DNA of 64,000 nt from Crossaster papposus (GCA_037893245.1 JBAIAA010000409.1:186001-250000), one strand, 5' to 3'; positions 10,771 through 21,276 are shown, counted from the stretch's first letter. The notes: generated from the letters alone by a model not told the origin. Made by a program: numbers and translations.

Positions 10771-11129
10771 ATGGCGTAGCCTCGTGGTATGGAGCATTGA
10801 ATTCGCTGCCTGTGGGTAAAGCTGCAGATTGTGGGTTCGAGTCCAGCCTGGGATTATGGTGCGTGTGCCCTTGGGCAAGACACTTTGTCACTTATTGCTT
10901 CTTCCCACCCAGGAGTGAGTGGCTACATGTGAGGGCAGAGATGGTTGATTATTATTAGCTGCATTGCGCCGAAATGGCAGCATCGAGCTGTATACTCCCT
11001 AGGGATCTGAGACGGTATTTAGAATGTTTCGTGAGCCCAGTGAGCAGGGGTAATAATTGTAGTGCTGCGAGCACCAGTATTGTTGGATACGTGCGCTTTA
11101 TAAATAGCAATTATTATTATTATTATTTT
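10771..11129 (+). repeat. SINE-1, nearly full length, tRNA-derived head and LINE-like tail
   Basis: The 5' part resembles a tRNA gene, with an A-box-like TGGCGTAGCCTCGTGGTATG and the B-box GGTTCGAGTCC. A unique body follows (GCGTGTGCCCTTGGGCAAG), and the tail is GCGCTTTATAAATAG with (ATT)n. The tail resembles the 3' end of the L2/CR1-group LINE at 40494-43705 (AGCGCTTTATAAG, then ATT repeats), as expected if that LINE lineage mobilises it. The organisation is that of V-SINE/Deu-SINE-type elements. It sits directly beside the LINE relic at 11130. Confidence 0.8.
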
Positions 11130-12215
11130 ATTTACGCACAACGTGATAAGAGATCTTTTGCTTATTCGTTGGAACAACTCGAGTCGAGTTGTCCCGCAGC
11201 CTCAGAGCTCGAGCGTCTTCCGTATAATTCCTGCAGTTCCGAGAAGAGCCACCTTCTGTAACAATTCAACCTTCACAGTCATGCTGGTCTCGTCGAGATG
11301 TTTTTTTCAAGGACCTGGGAATAGCACCCAGGGCCCCCACAACAACTGGAATGACTTTCACATTGACCTTGCGACTCTCCCTCGCCAAATTCTGGTGCTT
11401 TAACCAGTTTGCGCCGGGATTATTTTAACATCACCGAGCCGAGGGGCAGGGTTATTTTTAACGAAACTTGATCCGAAACTCGATCCAGCCTTGCTCATGG
11501 CGTGTTTATGCGTCATCCGTTTTGAATCTGGGGAAAACTTTGCGTTAATATTCGTCATCCAGCGCGAACTGGTTAACACCTTTTCCTTTTCTTCCCTTGC
11601 AACCCTGGTATTGCCGGGCACTTCCACATCTATAATGTGGCACACCTTCGCATTCTTATCTAGGACAACAACATCCGGCCACCTATGTTCTTCAACATGG
11701 TCAGTCTGAATGTTGAAGTCCAAGAGAACCTTCACCTCCTCTGTTTACAAAACCCTCTCTGGAACGTGCTCCAACGACTTGTCCTTGATCTTGATCCCTC
11801 GTTTCCGGCAAACATCCCAGTGGATAACCCTGTTTAACTTGTCATGCCTCCCTTTATATTCCGTCTGTGCCAACTTGCTGCATTCACAAACCAAATGAAA
11901 TACAGTCTCATCTTTCTGCCTACACATTGGAGATACATTTAGCTCCTTCTATCTTCGTCTTCATCACGTTCGTCCGTATTGCCTGGTCCTGTGCAATATC
12001 AAACCCTCCGTTTTCTTCAATTCACCTCTCTTTGACCATCTTCAAGTCTTGTTCCCTGCTACCTCTTCCGGGTCTCTCAGAGTTTCTTAGCCAATCTCAG
12101 CAATCCATTCTGCACCTGAAAAACATGAAAATCTCTCTTCTTAATGCCAACATAGTCTGTCACTCTTATTAAGCCCCATCTTCCTTCAGTCCTCGGCAAG
12201 TAAAGCCTACTGACG
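11130..12215 (-). mobile_element. LINE relic, RT C-terminal part, interrupted by a MITE
   Basis: On the minus strand, remains of the end of a non-LTR retrotransposon polyprotein run from 12215 down: LPRTEGRWGLIRVTDYVG, then DETVFHLVCECSKLAQTEYK and RHDKLNRVIHWDVCRK, then VLLDFNIQTDHVEEHRWPD and CHIIDVEVPGNTRVAREEKE. After the family C MITE at 11400-11576 come VNVKVIPVVVGALGAIPRSL remains. Stops and frame changes show it is dead. The zinc-knuckle-like CRQKDE...H...C block followed by an IIDVAVPGD-type block is common at the end of many animal LINE proteins. I cannot name the clade. Confidence 0.75.
11400..11576. mobile_element. MITE family C, copy 2 (inside LINE relic)
   Basis: TTAACCAGTTTGCGCCGG at the left end and the inverse CGCGAACTGGTTAA at the right. 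It splits the LINE relic, so it inserted later. It is shorter than full copies because of an internal deletion. Confidence 0.8.
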
Positions 12216-12250
12216 TTATTTATTTTTTTATTTTTTTCACTAAATGAGCA

Positions 12251-12815
12251 CTTAGGGAGACAAATTAGCTTTTTAGGTAATAAGGAGATAGTGACAATTA
12301 GGGAGACATTTTTGTGTCTCCCTAAGTGTCTAGCTACCTTTAAAAAAACGATATTTAGGAGTTATTTTTGCTCTAGAGCGACAGGTTGGGTCTAAATAGC
12401 ATAAATCTCGAAGATCTTAGAGAAAACGGTTAGGGTAAACAAGTTAGAACTGTTTTAAGTTTGTGTACATCCCTATGGTATTGTCTCCCTAAGTGTCTGT
12501 TTTTTAAAAATATTATCAATACTATTATCTTGGAATCAGTACCCTTTATTAGGAGACCAATTAGCGTAAGTTTTACATTATTAAGGAGACTAGTGTCATT
12601 AGGAAGACATTTCAAGGTCTCCCTAACGTTCCAACTACAAGAAGGAGATACATTTTAAAACATTTAACACTCCAGATCGATAGAGCAGGTTCCAAAATGC
12701 ATAAATATGATATTTCGTGGAAAAAGCACTAGGTAAAAACTGGTTAGGTAATACAGTAAAGAACATTTTTTGTGTGCACGTCTCTATGGAGACGTCTTCC
12801 TAATGTACCATTTAC
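12251..12815. repeat. Two degenerate tandem units of about 290 bp
   Basis: The first unit (12251-12540) and second unit (12548-12815) share in order TTAGGGAGAC/TTAGGAGACC, CATTAGG(G/A)AGACAT, GTCTCCCTAA, a GATCGATAGAGC-like block, ATGCATAAAT and a closing GTGTACATCCCTATGG-like block. Complementary GGGAGACA and TGTCTCCC words give each unit small hairpins. Homopolymer C at 12835-12850 follows. Non-coding, just upstream of the last XPC exon. Confidence 0.5.
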
Positions 12816-12993
12816 AATTATTATTATATAGTTGCCCCCCCCCCCCCCTCCCGCCCTACTGTGTGGTACAGGTACATGTATACAGTTAACATGACAATAA
12901 TGTGCTTCATTAACCCTGTCTATAAAACAATTATGGTGGCTGCATATAATATTGAGTTCTCGTTTCTTTTTCTTCTTTCTTTGTGAATATTAG

Positions 12994-13152
12994 AAAAAAA
13001 TCTTCCGGGTTGAGAAAAACTGGAAAACGTTGATTACTGGTGTGTTGATAAGAGAGCGACTACATGAACGTTTCCAAGGACCGTCACCTGCAAGTGATGA
13101 GAATAACATTGATTCGTGGCCACGTAACAAACTCAACCAGCTGAAAGATTAA
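12994..13152 (+). CDS. XPC: XPC last visible exon, centrin-binding helix and C-terminus
   Basis: The acceptor is GAATATTAG, phase 0, with 52 codons and a TAA stop at 13150-13152. It encodes KKIFRVEKNWKTLITGVLIR, continuing RERLHERF and a short tail ending LNQLKD. The NWKTLITGVLIRERL part aligns with the human XPC centrin-2-binding helix (NWKLLAKGLLIRERL). Of its anchor residues, W and the second L are kept and the third position is V instead of L. Human XPC continues roughly 75 residues beyond this helix, a region linked to TFIIH contact; here only about 25 follow. Either the echinoderm-type protein is shorter, or a donor such as CCAC|GTAACA continues the gene (less likely). A long palindrome begins 35 bp after the stop. 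Confidence 0.9.
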   Translation, partial: KKIFRVEKNWKTLITGVLIRERLHERFQGPSPASDENNIDSWPRNKLNQLKD

Positions 13153-13426
13153 GACAAATAGACCAGGTGCCACATGTGCAGTACCGGTAGTCTTGATCCG
13201 AGACCAAGCTAGCCGTTCATTTGTTCTGCGGCCCGCCGTCCGTATATCTCCGGGCTTATTGAGGGCACCCTTAATTATCGCCAGATTCGTTCCCCTAGCT
13301 TGGTCTTGAAGCAAGAGTCACGTGAACCCGTAAAATTTCGAGGACATTTCAAGCATAGCTCAAATAGCTACTCGCCCCCGCATGCGCGCTAAGTCGTTTT
13401 CGTTTAATGTAGTGTACGATTATTAT

Positions 13427-13846
13427 AGTCTGGTTCCCAGACCAAATATTTCTGACTATTTGTGATTTTTCATTTAGTATTTATAGCCGCCAATGTCGCG
13501 TGACCAAAAGCTGGAGGAATTGCTTCAGTTTCCGAAAATGTCAGAAGTTTTCCGAACATGTTCTATTGACGGCCAGGTATTATCGTTAACGTTCGCGATG
13601 TTCGAGTGTTTCCAGGTTTAAAAAAAATAAAACTCGCATTTGCAAAAGTCAACACCAGAGGAAATGCCTAATAATATCACAGTCATTGTGCTATTTTTGG
13701 CAAGAGCCGTTAACATTTGAATTGTTGCGTCGTCATAGCTAAGCTGCTTGTATTGCATCATTATCTATTTGTTGTCGCCGGCGGCTACCTGACATACAAT
13801 TTAGACGTCTAGGCCTAAACAAATTGTCAGGTCGGGGAACCAGACT
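13427..13846. mobile_element. Inverted-repeat element nested in the foldback
   Basis: The ends AGTCTGGTTCCC and GGGAACCAGACT are inverted copies. Comparing the split left arm with the intact right arm shows that this piece is extra sequence inserted near an ATTATTAT stretch. No coding capacity. Confidence 0.65.
13626..13631 (+). terminator. XPC: Candidate poly(A) signal AATAAA for XPC
   Basis: The first AATAAA after the XPC stop, about 475 bp downstream and inside the nested transposon. There is no independent support, and ATTAAA hexamers occur further on. Confidence 0.25.
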
Positions 13847-14595
13847 ACTATTATTATACACGCTGTGTGTTTCCCATAAATTGCACACGGCGCTATTGCA
13901 CAAAATAATGTAGTTTCTTACACGTCTGCAAAAGGCGAACAATTTCTGGGTGTATCATAGTGCCATGGCAGCCATCTTTGCCTTTTGCGGACGTGTAAGA
14001 AACCACATTTGTGCAATGGTGCCGTGTGCAATTTATGGGAAACACACAGCGTGTATCATAATCGTACACTACGTTAAACGAAAACGACTTTAGCGCGCAT
14101 GCGGGGACGAGTAGCTATTTGAGCTATTCTTGGAATGTCCTCGGAATTTTACGGGTTCATGTGACTCTTGCTTCAAGACTAAGCTAGGGAACGAATCTGG
14201 CGATAATTAAGGGCACCCTCAATAAGCCTGGATATATACGGACGGCGCGCCGCGCCGCGGAACAAATGAACGGCTAGCTTGGTCTTGGATCAAGACTACA
14301 TGTGCAGCTAACAAATGTCATGGTCCACTGCAATTAAACACATGTTTTTCTCGTGGGCGCTTAATGACATTTGCTGATGTTTATTTTATGTAAGTTTACG
14401 GGTCGGCAGGTGTGATTCACACCTGCAAAAATAGTAATAAAAACCGTTATGTGTAAAAAAAAGTATACAACATTTGCAAACAACTGTAAGTGAATAACAG
14501 TCTCAAGCATCCTGTGAAATCTTGGCACCTCGTTGGTTTGATGGAATTTTGTGGAACGATTGCCGGCCGACAATCATTGTAAAATCCGACTATAT

Positions 14596-14930
14596 TTAAA
14601 GTTAGGATACACCATTGGTAATTGCCTGAATTATCATTAATGGGTAGATTTGGTGGGTTGTATTCCATAGTAAATATCATTTAACTGACCTGTCCGAAGT
14701 TTTATAATAATGGATGCCGAGAAAAGCACGAAAAACAGCGTTTGTTTTCAACCGGCATTGGGCAGTTATCGCGAAAAAAAAATTATAACATTTAATTTTT
14801 CGGAATAATTGACAGGATATCTAGCGCAATCATTTTGCTGGATGCCTATAATTATTATTTACTTTCAAATGTTTCTTAATAATTCGGTAGTAAATATTTT
14901 TGATATCTGCAAATGGTGTATATCCTACTA
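14596..14930. mobile_element. MITE family B, copy 2
   Basis: Starts TTAAAGTTAGGATACACCAT and ends AAATGGTGTATATCCTAC, with the terminal bases of the right end degraded. It is slightly deleted in the central hairpin compared with copies 1 and 6. Confidence 0.8.
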
Positions 14931-15157
14931 CGTGCTGCCCCCTGTTTTTTTAATTGAATTTGTCTGAAGGAACTCAAGGAAACAGACTGCAAAAACAGCA
15001 CTTTTGTCTTGGTTTTTTGTAACTTATATGAACACAAAACTTTAAATAGATCAGTACCACAATGTTTACTGTAAAATATGATTTCCCTAATTAGCCCTAA
15101 CACATTCTTTTTTTTTTATTACAGCAAAAGCAAATTGTGTATTATACATGTACTACC

Positions 15158-16297
15158 TTTAAAGGGATCGTATACGTTTGGTAATTACTCAAAAAAATAA
15201 TGGCAATAAAAACTTACTTGGTAAGAACATGGAGGAAGGAAACAGTTTTCCTTCCTCCATGGTAAGAACATGGAGAATTTCTCCATGGTAAGAAGAACAG
15301 CAGCTTTGGTAATATAATCCATTTTTAGAAACTTTACACTTCGAAGAACTGCGGTTATGGAAAAAGACATCACTTTTTATCTCCCAAATTTGAATCTGAA
15401 AAGCGTTACTGCAGTGACGTTTCTCAGATTGTGTATTCCAATGCAGATTATTCTACATAAGGGGCCGTCCAAAGTTGTACTTTTCAAGACCCCCCTCCCT
15501 CCCCCCATACTTTTCAACATTTAGTCCGAACACCGTTAGGGCGCGGTGGGCCGGGGCGCGCATTGCGTGCACGATGTCCATGCACAGCTGTGGGAACGAG
15601 TCGCAGTACAGTCGTGTCAAAGGTTATTCATTCACGTTTGGCACATATTCGCGCGCTAATTCAGGGCTAGTATATAATGTACACCGCATGGTTAACGTTG
15701 CGCTATACGAAATCATTGACAACTCGGTCGCCGCGGCATGTAGTGCGGGCGGCGTCAAAAGTATCTCATCCTCGCAATACAAGCTACGTATAGCTAGCTA
15801 GCCATGGACGCATCGGGGTTTTTTCTCGGAGTTGCACAATAGCTGTTAACAAGGTATAACCATAGAGCAAGGAACAGCTCTATGGTATAACCATACCTGC
15901 CGAAGCAATCATTTTTGAACAGCTGACTTTGTATCGCTTCTGATTTTAACGTTGAAAATTCTTTCGAGATAAAAAAAAGAAGGAAACAAAACCAATTATA
16001 TAATTATCTTTTGCTGATTGTACAGTACAAAATCAACATTTTATTCACAATTTAAAGCCGTACGCGGCCTCCGACCCCCCCCCCCCTGTCGTACGCTTTG
16101 TACGACCATTAAAATGTTGAAAACTTTGGACGGCCCCTAACCGCTCCAGATGGTCGGCAATATCTCAAAATCGCTACCACCTTTTTAAATGAAATTTTCA
16201 CAGGTTAGTTTTATGGTAGGCCCCTATATATCTATAACTATATAGGATTGAAACAAACAACTGGTTCCAATTACCAAACGTATACGATCCCTTTTAA
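15158..16297. mobile_element. MITE family A, copy 4, split by a nested element
   Basis: The outer ends TTTAAAGGGATCGTATACGT and GTATACGATCCCTTTTAA belong to family A. The interior matches the other copies up to 15460 and from 16138. A local 24-bp hairpin duplication (GGAGGAAGGAAAC and inverse) lies at 15229-15262. Confidence 0.85.
15461..16137. mobile_element. Nested inverted-repeat transposon, possibly Harbinger/ISL2EU-type
   Basis: The ends GGGGCCGTCCAAAG and CTTTGGACGGCCCC are perfectly inverted, and TAA flanks both sides, a 3-bp target duplication. The family A copies at 7783 and 10112 provide the empty site. A 108-codon open frame at 15475-15801 resembles nothing and I do not call it a gene. 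The interior is C-rich at both ends. Confidence 0.8.
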
Positions 16298-16310
16298 ACT
16301 GAATTCATAA

Positions 16311-16712
16311 ATACCTGCGACAGTTTAGCCATTGCTATTGGTTGAGACGTGAGTATGTTTAAACGCCGATAAAACATGGCACAACAGGTTTAAACATTTT
16401 GTCGGTGTCGCACACAAGTTTGACTCCTATATTAGGAAGTCTAGTTCATGACTTGTCCATTGGTTGAAACCTCCCACAGCACGCGCAGTACAACCAATGA
16501 GTGTGTATAGTCCCAGTGCCATAATTATCATGCTTTCTATCAGTTTATGTGATGCGCGCGTCTATCAACATTATAACGGCACTTGCAGAGGTACATACAT
16601 TTAAAATAGCTGGAGGGGTGTTCCTTAAAAACACGAGGTAAATTTGTTGAACAAAATCATTGATTTTTTTTTTTTTTTGCTTTTTAACCGAAAGGTATTT
16701 ATGAATGGGAAT
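16311..16712. mobile_element. Inverted-repeat element family D, copy 1
   Basis: The left end reads ATAAATACCTGCGACAGTTT and continues through CTATTGGTTGAGACGTG. The right end reads GGTATTTATGAATGGGA. The left-end sequence recurs inverted at 38443-38552 and at 60236-60345. No coding capacity. Confidence 0.6.
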
Positions 16713-17161
16713 AGCAAATAATGGTTAGCCAGTATTAAACAAGTATGGCCGATTTTTAAAATACTTGTTTAAAACTTGCCAACTACATTTTATTCCCTTA
16801 TTAGTGTTATTGCTTTCGTCAACTTGTGTAAATTCAATCGTTTGTGTGTCTGTGTTGCCTCATCATCATTAAGAGTTTATAATGTTCCTTTGCCAAGCAA
16901 TTGTACTATGTAGCACCTAGAGAGCCAGGTTGTAAACCATTTTAGAGCTATTGTTGTAGCGGCTGCGCCTCAGTCACGCCAGCATGGGGATGGGGTCTGA
17001 ACCTCCGTAGGATGAAGAATAAACTTCCAGTAAAGGGAAGGACCGATTGACAGACAGTTGTTGTGGTGTCGTATTACTTAGAAAATTACCATTGGTCATC
17101 GCCCAACCCGGTCAATTATCACACAGTAATAACCGGGTTCTCGCACTGTTATTACCTAATT

Positions 17162-17561
17162 AATAAATACCTTTTTATTTAGGAAATAAACAGTGAATTT
17201 GCTTCAATTTTTGAAAGCCCGGTCAATTACTGCGCGATAATGCCCTCCACGTGATCGAGTCTCGACCAATCAGAAGCTTTGAACTCTCCTAGGTATTTAT
17301 TAAATGTATTTTATTACCCCCCCCCACCCCCCCCCCCCCCCCCCTCCCCCCCCCCCTCCCCCCTCCCCCCCCCCCCCCTCCCCCCCCCCCCCCCCTCCCC
17401 CCCCTCCCCCCCCCTCCCCCCCCCCCTCCCCCCCCTCCCCCGCCCCTCCCCCGCCATCAGACCAAGGGTTATGTTATAGATAATGCCCGAGTAACGCGCC
17501 ATTCGTGGGTCGCCCTAGGCCCATTATTACCCTCGAATGGCGCGTTAACGAGGGCATTATC
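17162..17561. repeat. Poly-C/T tract and adjoining hairpin
   Basis: 17318-17451 is an almost pure C tract broken by single Ts and occasional A or G. 17479-17561 is a hairpin: GATAATGCCCGAGTAACGCG faces its inverse ending GGGCATTATC. TAAATACC and GGTATTTA words at 17165 and 17293 suggest family D ends around the tract. The tract is prone to sequencing and assembly error. Proline- or glycine-rich frames here are artefacts. Confidence 0.7.
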
Positions 17562-17705
17562 TGACTTAAACTCCACCCGTAACCAGGGGCGTCAATCCCA
17601 TTTCAAATGTGGGGGGGACATTACTGAAGTCAAGAATTATTAGAGGGGTTTAGCATGCACATTATACAAACGTCAACCCGAGTGCACAATGTTGGCACAG
17701 CCAGC

Positions 17706-18420
17706 ATATCATGCGGCCGGTGTGAAAGGTAATTATGTCCCCCCCTGGTAAATGTGTCCCCCCGGACAGACTTACCAGGCCGTGACCCGGTAAATCTGTC
17801 CGGGGGGACACATTTACCTAGGTATTTCTGTCCCCCTCCAGGTAACTCTGTCTCCCTGCCCAACGTTAAACGTGTCCCCCTGGTAAAATTGTCCCGTGCA
17901 ACGTCACAAGTCTAGCACCCACTAGACGCAACAACCAGTGTAGTACAGGTTCACCCCTTCATGGTGCATCATTAATTTGTGGCAGACTGTAGGATGTGTA
18001 ACGTACTACAAATTACAGGTGGTCAAAAGTGCTGCCACATTCGTGCTGGGTATACAGAATTTGTACGCGTGCAAGAAGTCTGAAAATACTGATTACTGCT
18101 ATTTTTCCTTTCGCGCAGAAACGTAGATCGGTTGATTTAATTAATACAGTTATTTATATTTTTATTTTTATTTTGATAAATCGATGAAGGGAAGAGAAGT
18201 CCAAATAATAAATACCATGTGGGCTTTTCATTGAAATAACATCAAAATAACCACTTATGTGTGGAACATTGGGGGAAAAAATTACCTAGAGAGGGGAGAG
18301 AATAAACTGGAGGGGACGGAATTAACGGCTCTAGGGGGACACTTTTACCTAGGTAATTCTGTCTCCCCGGACAATTTTACCGGGGGACAGAATTACCGTC
18401 CACACCGGCATAATTATGAC
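17706..18420. mobile_element. Inverted-repeat element with GTCCCCC-rich ends
   Basis: The ends ATGCGGCCGGTGTGAAAGGT and the near-inverse of GTCCACACCGGCATAATTAT match, followed inward by inverted GGTAAnTnTGTCCCCC modules on both sides. The middle, 17890-18240, is plain AT-rich DNA. Non-coding. Confidence 0.6.
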
Positions 18421-18943
18421 AAGCCCAGACGGCGAGCGTCTTCCTGCGAAGACCTAAAGGGGCACTCTTGGAATCCCCAAAAATCTCATGTTTTGGATGT
18501 TTACTTATCCTATTTCAAATGTCTGGTTGAAAGGAAACCAACCTCATGTTTGACCGTTCTCGAGAAAACCCTGTGGTTTACATCGGACACGATATAAGAG
18601 AGAACTTGAAGGGAGAACCACGTGTTTCTGGGGGCCCCATACCCATACCCATACCCGGGGGCGCAGTGGTCCCCTGACTCTAATGCTGCGTTCCAATCGC
18701 GTCGTGTTTATCGTGTTCACGTATAATGGCGTTCTAATTGCCTGGTAACTCGTGTTCACCAGTGGTGAACTCCAGGTGGAATTTGTTTCTCCATGTTCAC
18801 GACTTCATAAACGAATGAAATACTCGCGCATGCGTGTTGGTTCATGTACGAGTTCTTGAGCGATAAAGAATGTCCTTGCCGTACGACTAACTCGACTGTG
18901 CGCGTGCGTCTTGGTGAGTAGCGTTTGGAATGCAACCAAAAAC

Positions 18944-19187
18944 TGGGGCCAATTTCATAGAGCTGCTAAGCAAAAAATATTGCTTAGCACAACAAAGTCT
19001 TGCTCATTAAAAACAGGTTACCAGCCAAAATTATACGTGTTTTTCATGCTAAGCAAAAAACAGCTGATTATCAATCCAGAACAATAAAGATCAGGTGAAC
19101 ATTTGGTCTGTAACCTTGTTTTTGCCAAGGACAAATTGTCATGCTAATCAAATTTGTGTGCTTAGCAGCTCTATGAAATTGGCCCCA
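18944..19187. mobile_element. MITE family E, full copy
   Basis: Ends GGCCAATTTCATAGAGCTGC and its inverse, each preceded or followed by TGGG/CCCA. Partial copies lie at 24420-24477 and 47063-47175. Confidence 0.8.
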
Positions 19188-19188
19188 A

Positions 19189-19778
19189 GGGCCCAATTTC
19201 TTAGCTCTGCTAACCACATAATTCTGCGCTTACGGTCACCATTTTCCGCTAACCGCGCTAGCAGAAAAAATTGCGCTAACCCTGTAAGCACAGAATCCTT
19301 AGTTACGGGATGTACGCATACCCAGAGAACAAAATTCCTCGCTAACGCGAGAAATACGTTTACCATAAGGCATAAAAAATTGTTATGTTGGCGTAACGGG
19401 CCCAAAAAAATAGGGTAGGTAGGTAGGGATTCTTTTTTTTTTTTTTTTTTTTTTTCCCCTCCCAGCAATGAAAATGATATGTTTTCTAATTGTTTAAGCC
19501 GATATACACGATAGCGTGTCCAGGTTCAATATTTTAACAATCCACACACACAACAATGAGAAACGGTCAGAAATGGTTTCAAACGTATTTATAACTAGAT
19601 TTATATCATTAAATTTCGTCCCTTGAAAATTTTTTTATCCAGGGTCGGCTGTATTTTAGGTGTCGGTCGGGTTACGCCAACATAACATATTTTTTTTGTT
19701 ATGCCTAAGCACCGAATTTTCTGCTATAGTAAGCAGGGATTTTTCGCTAACGGTAAGCAGAGCCAAGAAATTGGGCCC
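19189..19778. mobile_element. MITE with GGGCCCAATTTCTTAGCTCT ends
   Basis: GGGCCCAATTTCTTAGCTCT at the left and GAGCCAAGAAATTGGGCCC at the right are near-perfect inverses. It abuts the family E copy directly and is itself split by the element at 19381-19688. Confidence 0.75.
19381..19688. mobile_element. Innermost nested element with TTATGTTGGCGTAAC ends
   Basis: TGTTATGTTGGCGTAAC at the left and GTTACGCCAACATAACA at the right are exact inverses. It includes a GGTAGGTAGGTAGGG run and a poly-T tract. It is the deepest layer of the nest. Confidence 0.7.
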
Positions 19779-20510
19779 CGATCGTGAACGTGGAGAAATT
19801 CACGGTGAACACAATAAAAACGACGCGATTGAAACGCAGCGTTATACTGCGATTTGATTGATTGTCAGCTTTGCGAAGGTTCGCTAGAGTTGAACACGAT
19901 CAAGCACAGCCAATGGCACACGCACTTCACTGAACTTTTGTACACACAAAACTTTCTCAAACTAGGCTACAACTTTACCAAAAACACAGATTTTAACCAC
20001 AGCCGAAGTCCACACACAACCTACATGTTCTACAGTATGAATATGGCTGCAAAACATCATATACTGAATTATCGATTTCAGGGGCTATGTTACAGCAACA
20101 GATAATATAAATTTAGGAACAAGTGAGATTACGTCTGGACGAGATAACGCCTGTTTTCAGGCGAACAGTATGTTCACGTACGTACACGCACACGTACGAA
20201 CTACACGTGAAGATCGAGTTCGCGCGCACACATACGCCTGCATAGGGCGGCCAAACCCGCAGTAGCGCGTTAATTTGTCCGGTTCTGTTGGATCCGCAGC
20301 CGTTGTTGGACTTGGATGGACTCCGTTTAAATCCGTCATCATGCCGCCGCTCCGCTATTCTTGACAGATTCCGCTACAGTACATATTGCCCTATTATGAG
20401 ATACACGAGTTCAAAAACATGGGGGGGACATTTGATATTGTGTCCCCCACCCTTCAAAATATGGGGGGGACGTGTCCCCCTGTCCCCCCCCCAGGATTGA
20501 CGCCCATGCC

Positions 20511-21050
20511 CGTAACGTCACCACCTATTGTCCCAGCGCTCCATTATTTTGCAGGATTGGAGCGTCTTTGTTCAGAAGACAATTAATACTAACCAGTGTA
20601 GTGGTTCGTGATTTTTTTTTTCAGGAGCTGGGTGGTTCGTGAATGTATATTCATGAGAAAGAGCAATGGCAACTCATATACATTAAATAACTATAAAGAA
20701 TTATAAAGAACGGCTTCTCCCACCAACTCATCAATAGCATAGTTGGTAGAGAGGAGAGCTATGGATCGAAAGGTCTGTGGTTCGAATCCGACTGTCGTTA
20801 ACGTTTGTCTTTTTCTTCGACACATTTTCGTATGGGTTAGTTTAACCATAGAACAAGATTGAAGGGAAAACCGGGTTAGAGTACATAGGTTTCTAAAACA
20901 AATACAACAAAAACCGCTATACACTGGTTAGTTTTAGTGACTTTCTCTTTGTTCACTTGCGTTACCTTCCCAAAGGAATGGAGAGATATCGCCTCCAACG
21001 CTCCAGTAGTGCAAAATAATGGAGCGCTGGGACAATAGGGTGACGTCACG
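20511..21050. repeat. Foldback element enclosing a tRNA-like sequence
   Basis: The arms 20511-20575 and 20996-21050 are inverted copies with CCTATTGTCCCAGCGCTCC and an AACGTCACC/GGTGACGTCA border. At about 20741-20803 the core holds an A-box-like TAGCATAGTTGGTAGAG and a B-box GGTTCGAATCC. The T-stem does not pair and there is no acceptor stem, so this is not a functional tRNA. It is a SINE head or pseudo-tRNA trapped in a foldback. Confidence 0.6.
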
Positions 21051-21276
21051 GGTGGAGTTGAAAACATAATCATCACCTCGGGTAAATAAAACACCCTACA
21101 AATCAAAGAAACTTAGGCCCTTAATAATTAGCATAAAGCCATGCGCTACATCGTGCGGGTTTTACAGAGCGCGCGAGTGTTTAACCCTAACCCTTCCAAA
21201 TTCTCAAAAAGCAATCTGATTTTGCACAACGCACGATATCCAATGCCTGTGATCATCTAAGTTCCAGTGTTTCCGC

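Larger units (their letters stand above)
13188..14299. mobile_element. Long-armed foldback (MULE-like) with a nested insertion
   Basis: The outer arms (13188-13426 plus 13847-13935, and 13975-14299) are inverted copies of each other over about 330 bp, leaving a loop of about 40 bp. The left arm is split by a second element. CATGTGCAG occurs at both flanks, a possible 9-bp target duplication, which with the long arms suggests Mutator-like transposition (inference). It lies in what should be the XPC 3' UTR or immediate 3' flank. Confidence 0.75.
18682..19843. mobile_element. Inverted-repeat element hosting two further MITEs
   Basis: The ends (18682-18720 and 19805-19843) are inverted copies over about 39 bp with few mismatches, including CAATCGCGTCGT. 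The inversion continues inward through CTCCATGTTCACGAC. Apart from the nested elements its own sequence is only about 330 bp. Confidence 0.75.
17586..20505. mobile_element. Outermost shell of a nested transposon cluster
   Basis: GGGCGTCAATCC at 17588 and its inverse GGATTGACGCCC at 20494-20505 are followed inward by G/C-rich GGGGGGACA blocks on both sides. The matching ends are short, so these could be two separate insertions. If it is one element, it contains all the elements listed from 17706 to 19843. Confidence 0.35.

Noticed and set aside
15475-15801. 108-codon open frame in the nested element at 15461-16137
   Set aside because: No similarity to a transposase or other family; starts in the C-rich end of the element.
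17279-17502. Proline-rich (+) and glycine-rich (-) open frames
   Set aside because: Translation of a C/T homopolymer tract; no start context, splice sites or homology.
20741-20803. Possible tRNA gene
   Set aside because: A- and B-box words are present, but the T-stem does not pair and there is no 7-bp acceptor stem.
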